Shown one piece after another: positions 1-11,200 of a stretch of 64,000 nt of DNA. Location: the NCBI GenBank assembly GCA_000442125.1, contig KE546981.1, positions 372,001-436,000 of the forward strand. Direction: 5' to 3'. The translations under genes and the position numbers were made by a program. The notes below the pieces were generated by a model, which was not told the DNA's origin, searched no databases, and saw only the letters and a program-made list of their open reading frames with translations. The stretch is from Opeltia flavorubescens (taxonomy: Eukaryota; Ascomycota; Lecanoromycetes; Teloschistales; Teloschistaceae). How positions within the stretch are numbered: the stretch's first letter is position 1; each line of letters opens with the position of its first letter.

Positions 1-3000
1 AGTGGTCACTGCAAAGACCATGTTGTCAAAGATTGGGTCGAGCGGGACTGTGGTGGACATTGTTGGACGGAGAGTAGGCAGTGCGGAGAACTTCAAACGA
101 CGGGACCGAGTGGATGGTGTTGATGGAGTTGATGTTTGTTCTGAAGGAGTCGTGAAACCGGAAGTGGCATTCGCTAGACCTGAAGTAATGGAAAATGATC
201 GATCTTTGAAATTACCCCATAATGTTGATGTAAGGTATATATATTCCAGAGGCACAGTCGTTTGCTCAAAACTTTCTTTGTCTTTGCCGATTGATTGCCG
301 TTGCTTGGTTGAGACAACAACAGAATTGTGGCCATAGATATCTGTAGAAGGATACTTCCCATTTATGTTGGCTTGAACTGTACCTCTTTTTGAGGGTGTA
401 ACTGGATCCAATTCAACGTCTGACTGCTGCAAGCCTTGCAGTCTCTCCACTGTGTAAACTTTTGTGCGTTTTCCTGGCATGTCGATTTTGACATCGTCAC
501 CGACCCTTAGTTCAAGTTTTTTCACAGCGTAGGCGCTGACTCCACCAACGGTTCCGTCATCAAACCGGATCTTGTAACGAAGCTCTTCTCCAGGCATAGC
601 GCCCATACAGGTTGCTGGATAAAAGCCGGAACAGTTGCCATTGAAATAAGCGAAGACTCTATTCGGTGCGACAATCGTGTCAGAGGAGTCTAGTTCTGCC
701 CTTCCAGTTGCAGCACTCGTGTCATTGCGGTGATCATCCGAGAGCAGTATTGGTGGAGCAGCGGTGTTATTGCCGTCATGAACTTCGCTGCCCTGTGGTT
801 GGGCTTGCAACACTAATTTTCTAGGTCTACCAACTGACTTCCGAGCAGTTCCCGGGAGCTGTCTTTTGTCGGTAGCCGCAGCGGGGGTACGCTCTTTGTT
901 TGCAGACGATAACCCTTGTGCTCGGTCGACAGCTACGGGAGCTTTGGGAGTAGTTTTCCCTGCCTCCGTTGAGTGTGAGGGAGGTGGTAGGTTTTTAAGT
1001 ATTACTTCCTCATTGGGTGGACTGCTGAGGGGAGAAGAGCTTCTGATAATCCTACTCGTCGGGATAGGCCGTCCATTGATACCGCGTCGTCGCTTTCTCG
1101 GAAGAGCTATTGGGTCTGAGCCACCACTCACAACACTGTGAAATTCCACATCTTCACTAGTCATCAAGTCAATGTCGACATCAATGCTCCCAATGGCGTC
1201 ACTAGGCGTTGGCTGTGCTACGATCTCAGCCATCGTACGTAGCCGTGAGGACTGTTGGGTTGGGGATCCACCATTAGGTTGATCCTGTAGATTACTAGGC
1301 CCCGTCTCTGCTAATGTCTCTGTTGCATGTGTACGAGCGGTCTCGAAGGCTGTCGATTTACCAGAAATAGGGGCAATTTCACTACGATTGCCGTTTGAAC
1401 CAATCACTGATTCTAGAGACTGCTCGATATTTTTGCTGTTCCGAGCGCTCGTTGGACTGGAGAGGTGATTGCTGGCAGATGATTCTGGTATTGTACTTCT
1501 CGCTGCAATTGAATGATTAATGGTAGCTAATACTGTGTTCCCCAAGGATTGTTGCTCAAGGTTAGTCGCATTTTCGGACCTTGGGATTTCATCACCAGCT
1601 GTACTCTCCTCGGTATAAGTCACGCTAGTCAACTGGCCTTGATGTGGAGCCTGCTTGTAGGTTCCTGCTTGTTCGTCAGATGTGGAGCAATGAGCTGAAC
1701 TAGCTGCCCCAGCGTCTGCGCGATCAGAAGATGGATGCCTTCCTCGAGCCTTTTCTGGCTTTTCTACGCTTGAAACACCTGCACCGCCGCTGACATCGAC
1801 CGAAGAAGACTCAACATGAGGTTCGACGTCACTTGCTGGGATGACTTCATTACCGCTTGATGGTTTTTTGAGCTCATCCTCAGGAGAAGGTTGAGACTGC
1901 GGAACAATAAAGCGCGAATCTGGTGAGGACATAGGTACTATCTGTTTGTTGCCTAAGCCATTTTCAGGCTGTAAAGCTTGTGGTCTACTACTCGAGGGCT
2001 GCGAATCGGCAACATCAAACACTGGTGTTGCTTTCGGGAGTTCTTCTGTGCTTCCAGAAGAGGCCGTACCGCGAAGAGAAACTTCCTCAACCTCTAATGG
2101 TGCTCGACTCCGCCGGTTTGATGGACTTTGTTGTCTTAGTTTTTGATGTGTCCGTCTGTCTCTCGACTTGGACACTGTCATTGGTACTTGAACGCCGCTA
2201 GAATCGATGTTCTCCTTATTCTCTTCCGCCAGATCTTCAGTCTCACTGTGGTTCACCTGAACAGATTCTTCTTCCTGTTCAGTCTCTTCTTCGCTGTAAT
2301 TCGAAGGGGCTTCTGGGCTGTCAGATATGAGGATAGTCTCTCGTTTTATAGTCTTTGGGGTCGCTATGGTCGGGTGGGCTCTTGTTTCGTTGCGACTCAG
2401 TCCCGAACCTCTGCCTCTTCCCCTTCCTCGTCCTCGACCTCGCCCTCGCCCGCTGGAAGTTGGCCGTGGCTCAGCCGTGATTTTACTTAATTCCTCCATA
2501 GCTTCGAGCTCCCGTTTACGTTGGCGATTCCGCTGTCGGAGTCTCTCTTCGTCGGATTCAAAGGCATCATCCGAGTCATCGGCTGGTGCTTCAGACTTTT
2601 TCCTCGATGAAATCATCCGTCGTCTTTCTCTTTCTTCTTGTGATTCTTTCATAAACACATACTGAGTCTGAGGCTCTGTGACGGCCCTCTCGCTATTCAA
2701 TCGCGGGCGTTTGATTGGCGACGATACTGGGTCGGCAGTGGATGGCCTATGAGACTGATCGAAGTTGGGAGATGGTCTGTCAGACAAGTGATCAGAGGGC
2801 GGAAGGATAGGTAAGGGTGAAGAAGGGGCTTGAGTGGCGCGAAAGAGCTGGCTTGAATCCATCAAACCCTCAACACCATTTGGTTGGCCAGCAAAAGGGT
2901 TTATTGGAAGCCTAGGTGTAGTCTGTTTTTGAGGGGTAATGTCGACATCGCGTTTTCGCTTGTTGTTGTGGCTGGCAGGCGTCTCCGGTAGACGAAAGCG

Positions 3001-3687
3001 CTGTGATTCTGGATACAGCTCCGCTCGTACGTCAGGGATCTGGGAGATAGGATCAAGGTCGTCGTCTAGCTCTTCATGAAAAGACTCTTCATCATCTGAC
3101 AGAGATGGAGGTTCGTAGACACCCAGGAGGTCGACATGACCAGTCTCTCCGGGAAGATAGGTCTTTGATGTAGAGTCTCCTCCAGTGCTCCTTCCATAAC
3201 TGGACAAGTTTTTGGCAGCTTGGCCCTCACGGATCTCCTTTGTGAATTCGTCGCGCATCGACTGGGTGATTCGTTGGGTATCACCTTGAGACTGGCTCCA
3301 TAGTGCATTCATTCTGTCCTTTGTAGAGTCGGGAATACTGCTAGGGATTTCGAATTGTGAGGTAGTGAGCCTTATGGCTGCAGCTGTGCTTGAATCATCT
3401 TGGTGTGTGGATGCATCGAAAGGTTGCGGGCTGCCTTTATGGTTCCCTATCTTACTCAGGTATTGACCGCGTTGACCGACTGGAGCATAGTTGTGTTTTT
3501 GTTTGGATGGAGATTCATGAGTCGCGTCGGGATACTATAATTGCAGGGAAGATGGCGTCAGCAATGGTGCATAACCGATGAACAGGCATTGAGCGAGAGT
3601 GCGGTTACTTACTTCTACCTCGGGAGCAGATGACAATAAGATTTTTTTGACTTGAGATATATCCACCCCATCATCTTGTGTGTCCAT
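1..3687 (-). CDS. Crb2/Rad9/53BP1-family DNA-damage checkpoint adaptor (3' partial)
   Basis: Exons 3613-3687 and <1-3534; the 78-bp intron starts gtaagt and ends tatag. The 5' exon gives MDTQDDGVDISQVKKILLSS. About 1,200 residues are visible and the 3' end runs off the window. The long N-terminal part is disordered and rich in Ser, Glu and SQ/TQ sites expected of an ATM/ATR substrate, with an RG repeat near nt 2410-2460. Around residues 980-1090 is a Tudor-like fold (NRVFAYFNGNCSGFYPA, then RYKIRFDDGT and RVGDDVKIDMPGKRTKVYTV). The last visible residues, DPIFDNMVFAV, match the start of the first BRCT domain of this family; the BRCT pair lies outside the window. Family members bind modified histones through Tudor and BRCT domains and pass the signal from Mec1/Rad3 kinases to Rad53/Chk1 in the nucleus. 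Family assignment is firm; the exact start is inferred from the splice model. Confidence 0.85.
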
Positions 3688-6290
3688 GATGGTGAACTTA
3701 CCCTTTCAAAGTCACCGTTGAGAACGCATAACGTGAAAGCGCGTAAAGTGGTCCTTAAGAGAAGGCGCGATCGACATGAAATAGTTCTGCACCAAAGCAT
3801 GTGATGACGGGGCTTCCCGCAGCCGCCATTCCCCATGCGGATGGCCATCTCATGAACACTGATGCACAACTTCTCTCCATTCGAATGCATTGTTCAGAAT
3901 AAAATTGTAAGTACAGACAGAACATCTCATCAGTTTCACGTGAAATATGGTGCACCATTCGACAGAAGAATAGCTCAGATAATTTGGAAGACACAAATCA
4001 GGGCCGAATCCTTAATCTCAATGTTAATTCCTCAATGTAAAACCCTCAAGTTGCATAGAAGAAGCTTCGTGCTGCAAGCAGCTATAATTGTGAGGGCCTT
4101 GAAAGGAAAGTATCAAAACGCTCGCGAGGATTGAAAGCCTTGATCAAGAAAGCTTTGATAGTAAACACATGAGTTTGGAAATTTGCCCGTACGATACCTA
4201 GATGATGAAATCAAGAGCTGATATTATCCAGAAGTAGAATCTTTAACTTGATATGTGAAAATACAATGATATAAGTACCTAATTAAGGTAAGCAAAATGC
4301 TCATGGGTGATGCTCTAATTACCATCTTCCCATTCGATAGAGTATGAAAGCATCCCTTGTCACCGACGCAGAATATCAAAAGCGAAAAGGAAAGTGACCA
4401 TATCCAGTATCAAGATCTTTTCTGTCTCTTCCTCGCTGCCAATACCATGGCTTCACTGGGGGTAAAAAGCTGACATCATGTCCATCAAATGGTCAATCAG
4501 CAACCTCTGATAATCTTACTCTGTCATCCGTTGGGACATAGACAAAGAAGGCTCAAGTTATGGTGAAAGAAGAAAGAGTGGATTGTATAGAAAAGTTGAA
4601 CTGTCTTTCCATCATTTACTTCAGAGAGGATGATACCGAGCGGTTGAATGAAAAGGGATTGGTGAAAGATAGATGTAAATGCAAGCATTGTCGAAACCGA
4701 TTTACTCCCTTATTTTCCAAACGTCTCACAAAGAAAAACAAAAAAAGTTTACAGTATAATAAGGACTCGAGTTTCGAAAACCAGTATTGGATGGGACTCA
4801 GTGGCGAGACCAGTTCTGATGACGTCGAGCTAAAGAAATTCACGGTATCACAGCCTAAACCTGCTGATGTTCCTACCTTTTGTTTTCCCCTTCCGAAGTA
4901 CTGATTCCGATTCACCCTACACTGCCGATCCTTTTTACAAGAAATCAACAGACTACATGCATATGCACCTTTTCCACCCGATGAGTTCCTGTGCTTCTAC
5001 GGCAATAAACATTGTTCTCATACAGTAAATCCTTTAATCATTAAGTCAGTGGAATGAGGATGTTTGTAGTTGCTCCCCCACTAAGGCGCTCTGTGTGAGG
5101 GGAAAGCAAGGTATCGATATCTCAAGCCCATATATCAAACGACATGCATAGTAAAGACAACGAATACTGTGGACCTAGTTTCCTCCTCCCCCTTCCGAAG
5201 TATCAAAATAAGTGTCCTGTGTCTTCATGATCATCGTCTCCTCCAAGTCATCTTCTACGCATGACTTTTGTATTATAGAGCCCAAGGATACGACGCACGG
5301 TCTTGAACTCTAATCATTATCCCGAGGTAGACCCTCGACCTACGAGTACGTGAGCTATGATCAGATATCTCGGTATCAGATTCTAGGTCTGGGATATATA
5401 CTATATGGTTTCGAGGTAGTTGTATATAGCCATGGCTACGCAACTTGGGTGTCCTATCATACGAAAGATCAAGGTTAAGTTTCGCCATTGACAGCGATTT
5501 GACCTGGTGGGAGCCAACAGTGTTGCTTCCGTTATGAGAGCTGTATGAAATACAACAAGGTTATGCTAAGGAGACGTTGGATAGTTTCTGTCCAATTCTG
5601 TGGCATGTTTATCGCGCTTATTTTGATCTTGAGCCGGATGTTTAGTGCTATACCCAGTTGAAATGGGGAACATCAAACATTTTTTACTACCGGAAGCTAG
5701 TGAAGGAGAATTGCGGAAGGGGGCCTGCTATGAAAGGCGGGGAGATACTACAGGTGTTCACCGTATTCATCGTGACCTATTATTTCTCCTATCGAGTCTT
5801 GAGAAATGTCAAAGAATTACTTGTCGTTATCTACGTTATTGGATGTAGCAGCCTTGGCGCCTTTGATAGCTCGGTTACACTATCCTCGTACTCAAAATTC
5901 TTGTAAATCTCCTCGGTTCTCAGAGCCTTCTTCCAATGTCCTAGAAATCTTTCCCTGTTGGCTCACCGTTGAGGTAATCGTTAAATTCAAGCCGTTGCAT
6001 ACTAATGAATGGATCAAGGGAGCAAGAATGGCAGAACGAATATCGATATGTCCAGGTCTAGGACTCCGTGAGATGTACCATAAGCCGCATATTAAGAAAA
6101 GCGATAATCAGCTTTTGACTGCTACAATCAAAAAACAACTTTGTAAGCTGTCAAGCGGTCTGGCAGGTAATAGTTTCATAGCTGAATGCCATAGATCAAA
6201 TCTCCATAATCAGGTGTGTCACAAGAGAGAACTATTGACAACAGTGAAAGGAAATATCGACACGCCAGTGGGGGTGTTTACAGATCAGAA
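3688..6290. other. Long gene-poor interval
   Basis: About 2.6 kb between the checkpoint gene and the first methyltransferase, AT-rich, with only scattered reading frames up to 162 codons that match no family I know and show no spliceable continuation. The first part must contain the promoter of the checkpoint gene. I see no tRNA, transposase or terminal repeat. It marks the left boundary of the accessory block. Confidence 0.6.
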
Positions 6291-7294
6291 TTAATATGGT
6301 TTCTGTGCTGTATGAATCTTCCTGCATTAGCAATCAGCTTACGAACCTTGTAACGTGAATGCAGCATCAACTTACAGGGTAACGTATAAACGGCTACTAT
6401 CGCAATCATCGTTGAGGTTTTTACGGGCATCAGCAACAAGTTTCTCGGCTTCCTGTAGGGCCAGACCAGGAGCTTGGCTGATAATACTGACACCAGCTGT
6501 GCTAAGGAAGGCGAGGCCGTTTTCTAGGGCAAGCTTGCCAATGAGTTTTCCCTGAGCCGACTCCGGCCATGTTCCCATGGGCCATTGCAAATCTTGCTCC
6601 TGAATATTCACAAAACCATTTGCTCGGAGACGCTCCTGGCGCTGAGTCGGAGCGTCATAGTCGATACCTTTCGCTACCCAGTGGTTCTTCGCAATATGAC
6701 TCCATTCAATGAAGCTTGATGTAGCGTTATCGGCATTAGGATCTTGAGCTCGATAAGGGAAGCAGATATCGAGGAGCTCGAGCCAGCCGCCGGGTTCAAG
6801 GTGGTGCCAGCATTTGGAAAACAGCTTGGACCAGTCGTGAATACCGGTCATGATCATACGGCCGTGGATAAAGCTAAATGATTTATCAAAATGCCAATCA
6901 CGCTCTAGGTCTGCTTCGACGATCTGCAGGTTCGGTGGGCATGTCAGCTTAGGGGGCGTCAGGTCTACAGCAGTGATGTGAGAATCGGGACGCTCTTTGG
7001 CAATTGCGAGAGCCCATGTTCCTGTTCCGCAGCCCATATCGAGAATAGTGTCGATATGATCTGGGAGTGGTGCCATGTAGAGGCGACCATCGAGTGACAA
7101 AAGCCAAAGGCGATGCTGGAGATCTGGCAAAGTAAGCAAGCAACATCGTCAAAATGGGAAGAGCTTTGCCTAAGCGATCTCGTTCGGTCCATGAGTTGAT
7201 TAGTCTCGTAGACGTTCTTGTTTAGATTTTGAGAAAATACCACTTCATCCGGCTTCATCATCGGATAGCCAAGTAGCTCACTACGATCCGCCAT
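6291..7294 (-). CDS. UMTA/LaeA-like SAM-dependent methyltransferase, 5' part possibly frameshifted
   Basis: Exons: 6291-6321, 6376-7123 and 7170 to about 7294. SAM motif I is ILDMGCGTGTW, followed by AVDLTPP (acidic loop), HGRMIMTGIHDW and LEPGGWLELLDICFP, as in the LaeA/UMTA group of fungal secondary metabolism. The last intron (6322-6375, gtaagt...atgcag) joins YVTL to a 3' exon reading KIHTAQKPY, the usual C-terminus. The junction before LQHRLWLL needs an intron 7124-7169 starting with GC; it restores TERDRLDLQHR, and the sister gene at 30.2 kb has an intron at exactly this place with GT. Upstream, the ATG at 7294 (MADRSELLGYPMMKPDEV) is in a different frame from TERDRL and no ordinary intron reconciles them, so there is either a one-base frameshift near 7185 or an exon I missed. 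Acceptor substrate unknown; probably tailors the cluster product. Confidence 0.75.
7124..7169 (-). other. Probable GC-AG intron in the first UMTA methyltransferase
   Basis: On the minus strand the donor reads AG|gcaaag and the acceptor tgccag. Splicing gives the conserved ERDRLDLQH junction with G|AT forming the Asp codon. The intron position and phase equal those of the GT-AG intron at 31012-31057 in the paralogue. Inferred from the alignment, no transcript data. Confidence 0.6.
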
Positions 7295-8462
7295 TGACCA
7301 GAACCCTGATATGACTCAAACTACTATGCGTTTTAGGGTTTGTAAGATTCTGTGACTCAATTGTGAAATGGTGAGGTCGCTTCCCAAATTCGGCGAACAA
7401 AAGAGGATGCGACAAGGTGATCAATGATGGCACCCACCATCTCATGATGTGGAAGAGCTTTCGTGAAGGTCATTGGACAGATTATGATGATCCATCGAGA
7501 AAGCGAATAGAAAGAGCTCCCATTGGGTGGGCTTTGGTCTCACTTTACCTATCACGGTAGACGTGCATACTCATGGCTGCTGCCGTGAAAGTGAGTCATC
7601 CACAAAGACGAGATGGGACTGTACATCAGCCTGGACCTTCAGCTTATGAGCACTACCTGGCAGATCATATATATCAGCTGTGATTATCAAGATGACAGTC
7701 CTAGAGGACGCATTGTCAAAACATGTCTATTCTGTGAATTGACCAGATCTGATTGGGCTTAGCGGCTTTCGGCAACTCGTCCGATAGGTTCTTTGATCAG
7801 GTAAGGTAATCAATGCCTATCCGTTCCTGTCTCTCTTTCAACTCTATGACGAGACCAATCACTCGCCGATATCTTGCTTTTGGTCAATGCTTAAGGACCT
7901 TTTGCACCTAGAATCAACCAATACTATTTTCTGATCTTAACAAAGGCTACTCCGTATCCTCTTTGAAGAATGATTTACATTAAAGCGAAGGACTGACGAT
8001 GTCTATGTCTATTAGATACCCTGTTTCTACGGCTTGGCCTCACCATAGTCCTTTGCAATGGAAGTAGAGAGGCCAGTCAATATTTCTGGATACATGTATC
8101 CTGGAACCTGGACTCCTCTCATATCGACTACCCAATCTGTATTACCCACTATCATGCTGTAAGCACTATCAATGTGAAGCGGTTACTAATCTACGTGGGG
8201 GCACAATATTACCTAGCAGTCTGATCCATGCAGCTTTCTCTCGCCCGACTTCCCCTGTACATTTGTATGGTGCTTACCTTAGCTATCCATTTACATGGTG
8301 ACATACCCCCGCACTCCTGCGGAGAAAAGCGCGACCAGACCACCGAAGAATCAAATTTGATGGATCATGCTTGGAAGGGAATCAAAATTAAGATTCAGTA
8401 CGACACTTCAAACCGTTTAGCTAGACCAGACACGTTATCTAGAGATTGCATCTAAGACCATA
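7295..8462. other. Intergenic interval between methyltransferase and terpene synthase 1
   Basis: Nearly 1.2 kb with only short unrelated frames (75 codons or less). It holds the upstream region of the methyltransferase and the 3' flank of terpene synthase 1. No RNA gene or repeat recognised. Confidence 0.6.
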
Positions 8463-10033
8463 TCACAAAACTATTTCGATCCCTCCCTTCAACGTTTTGC
8501 AACCGAGTCCATATCGTCCCGAGACGAGGCTAAACCATCAAATTAGCAAGGAGCTTACATTAATGTGTGCAGGTATCATTGAGAGTCTGACCTCCAATTC
8601 ATATTCGCAGTACAAGCGCACCTGCATCCATGGATGAACTTCTGGAGCACAGACTGCATGTCTGGATCGTTCGCGTGCCGATCGATTAGCTGGCTTGCAG
8701 TCTTGTCAAAAGACGCAATGGCACTGTCTATCATCCGAACCGCATGGTCTATAGATGCCTCCAAGGTGCCATATTGCATATAAAGAAGCGGAATCAAGGT
8801 ATCGACTTGCTCTTGGTTCTGCATTAGAGCACTCGTCAGTCAGATTCGTCACCGATTCCATTCGAAGCAGAGCTCTTACAAATTCCTTCTTGAGTGAAAG
8901 AATGTCGTTTCCCCTAAGAGACACTCTTAGTTACTGCTATCGAAGGGTCACATAATCTAGCAAAAGCACATGGAGCCATACATGGATACAATGATGTTCG
9001 TCTCATGCCAGAGCACTTTCATATCGTCTCCAGCCATGATGTGCTGGGGTACTTCGATTCCAAAAGCATATCTGTTTCAAGTCAGTAGTGATAGATCCAA
9101 ACATCATTGGACACTGGCTCTGTCATTGCGAGACAAACTCGCACTGCACTTGATCCCATCCGTCTTTCTTCATACTCTTCAAGAGTTGGTAGCGTATTGC
9201 CCAATTGAATTTCCTGTTCAACATTGGCCATATTTATGAACAATAGCAGCTCATCGAGCAATTGTTGTTTCTGTGCTGGTTTTCATTTTTAAGCGTGGTT
9301 TTACTTTGTCTGCTTGTTGAAAACTTACCAGTGGTACTGGACTTTGCGATTGCTGGTCCCGATACTTGGAAAAACTCAATGATCGTGCTCGAAGGACGAT
9401 CCACGTCTAAGGCGTGTTCTTTGCTCGTCAAGCACTTCCGAATCCACTCAATAGTTTCTTCGCGGTATTTCTGAGCAGCGTGAAGATCAGACACGAGGGT
9501 AGCAAACTCAGCAGAGTCAGTTTCTGTTCGATGAATTACTTGATATTTTCGTTTGCAAGCTGTTCAAGAGAACCAACCGTCGTCCCACAGAAAAAGCTGC
9601 GAAGATTTCAGTACCGACTACAGTGGATCCAAAGCGAGAGAAATATCACTTAGGAACTCACCCAAAGGGACAGAAAGGTCACTGCCTTCAGCGCTTCGTA
9701 CGGGGCGTAAGGATACCAAGATGCTCCGAATAGTCCAATGTCTGCATGTCGTATCTTTTGCAGTCTTTTGGTTGGGACCAGAAACAGGCTCGTCAACATT
9801 ACATCAACATCCTTACGGAGACGATCGACTTCCGGATTGACGTATTGAGGCCAATGAGCCAAAGATGTCTCTATGTCGGGAATACGAAGACTACGACCTC
9901 GAAGTGATCCAAGGAGTTGATCTCTCAATGATTCTGCCTGTAATCCCATTATCACTGGACTTGTCGACGAAGGTGTATCTGGTCTTGTCTGGGTTAGGAT
10001 CGCAATGCGAAACGAGGCCACAAGAAACCACAA
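8463..10033 (-). CDS. Class I terpene synthase 1 (sesquiterpene-cyclase type)
   Basis: Eight exons on the minus strand: 9662-10033, 9578-9596, 9329-9523, 9119-9275, 8982-9071, 8880-8913, 8592-8818, 8463-8529; 386 aa from the first ATG (an in-frame Met 28 codons later is an alternative). The metal-binding DDxxD motif is WDDETD (Asp129-Asp133), created only after splicing a 19-nt micro-exon to the next exon. The second metal motif is NDILSLKKE (Asn280-Glu288), a perfect NSE triad. The C-terminus has HGCRCACTANMNWS and SGRYGLG, the Arg-Tyr pair of fungal cyclases. All exon phases agree and length fits the family (about 330-400 aa). Predicted to ionise and cyclise a C15 (or similar) prenyl diphosphate with Mg2+ in the cytosol; product unknown. 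It pairs with the methyltransferase just downstream and shares exon structure with synthase 2. Confidence 0.9.
9072..9118 (-). other. Probable GC-AG intron in terpene synthase 1
   Basis: Using donor GA|gccagt and acceptor aaacag gives MTEYAFGIEV, which matches MCLAITEYCFDMQIPPEV of synthase 2 without gaps; synthase 2 has GT at the same position. An alternative donor five bases further on (gtccaa, same phase) would insert two residues (Pro-Val). I prefer the GC site, but both keep the frame. Confidence 0.5.
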
Positions 10034-11200
10034 TAAATGATGGGGATATATACAAATATCATGAACGACAACTATTGCCGGAGAATATTTTCGGGGAATT
10101 ATTGACGGATCTTACCGAGCAACGGCACATATGCATGTCAGGCTTACAAAACACTTAGTTCGGTACGCCACATGTCAGTGCTGCATACATAGTGTTTTTA
10201 GCCGGTCTTGCAAGCCGCATGCTTATTTTCACTGCTTATTTATGGTCCTATGGCATTCATTCCAACCTTTTTTCCTTTTCCCATCTACCACTCACATCTC
10301 GATCTCGCTCTCCGAAATCCTTTGCTTGGTCTTATCTTCTACCACACCTTTTTTGCAACTTTCATACTTAATTACAGCCAAAGCATGTTCTGCAGATGTA
10401 AGCTGAAGCATGTTCATGACAAATCTCTCGAATGGGTTGCAGGCAGCTTGGGCATTGATTTATTTCTTCGACGAACGCTGATCCGTCACTGGCGACACCA
10501 GTCCAGACGAAGCCTCTAAGCACACTGGCTGCAATGCAATTGGCAAGATAGATCAGCTTGAGGATCACATAGTGCTTATCCACGATAAGAGTGCTGAGAA
10601 CAGAGTATTGACCGCAACAGCACTGTCAGCAAGTATGGCCATGCTGACAGGCTTCCGGGTCCCAGCCAAACCGACCGCCGCAATCAGTGGCCTCTTTCGA
10701 GCGCAACAGCCTCTAAGATATATCAAATACGAGGACACGACTCACGGTCTGGCGTGATCTTACAGCATGACGGGATCAGCTTTATCTTCTCCCGCCGACC
10801 ACCCAGTTGGATGAACAAATTGTACGAGCACCCCGTGTCAAAGGAGTCCTCTCGTAAGCAAGATTTCAACTGGCGCTCGCAATTGCTTGACCCCCTCTAT
10901 GTCGCTAATCTCACGGATGCTGGTGGCCTTCAATTCTCTATTTCATATCACGTTTTACATCATTGCGGTGCGCTTATACTATGTCGTCCTTACTTCCATC
11001 CTCGGCGCTTCCTATCGTCTTTCTCAAGTCGGCGCACCAAAAATCGACCGTATGGTTCAGGCTCAAGTTTGATCCATAGAATGCAGCTCGTGGAAATGTC
11101 GATGTACGGATTGACGTTTTTACGGAAAGAAAACGTGTGGGCATGCTGACATACACCGCAGGTATGAGCTTGATCCCCCATTTCGCTATATTCTACTTCA
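10034..11200 (+). other. Unresolved stretch with hydrophobic reading frames, possible broken membrane-protein gene
   Basis: The plus strand carries successive hydrophobic frames: around 10208-10410 (LIYGPMAFIPTFFPFPIY, GLIFYHTFFATFILNY) and around 10900-11000 (LFHITFYIIAVRLYYVVLTS), linked by good-looking donors such as gtaagc at 10398 with an acceptor at 10441. I could not join them into one protein without stops and recognise no family. It may be a degraded membrane transferase or transporter of the cluster, or only chance frames. The 5' flank of terpene synthase 1 also lies here. Confidence 0.25.

Noticed and set aside
2-2665. Several plus-strand frames of 60-115 codons
   Set aside because: They lie opposite the long, domain-bearing minus-strand exon of the checkpoint adaptor and have no motif of their own.
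4560-4904. 114-codon plus-strand frame with CKCKHCRNRF
   Set aside because: The Cys/His spacing does not fit a zinc finger family, and the opposite strand is equally open over 110 codons, which points to chance.
5273-5488. Possible tRNA or transposon remnant near 5.3 kb
   Set aside because: A GGTCTTGAACTCTAATC-like string suggested a tRNA B-box, but no cloverleaf or terminal repeat could be formed.
5806-6294. 162-codon plus-strand frame
   Set aside because: No similarity to a known family, no good start context and a low-information composition; it lies in AT-rich intergenic DNA.
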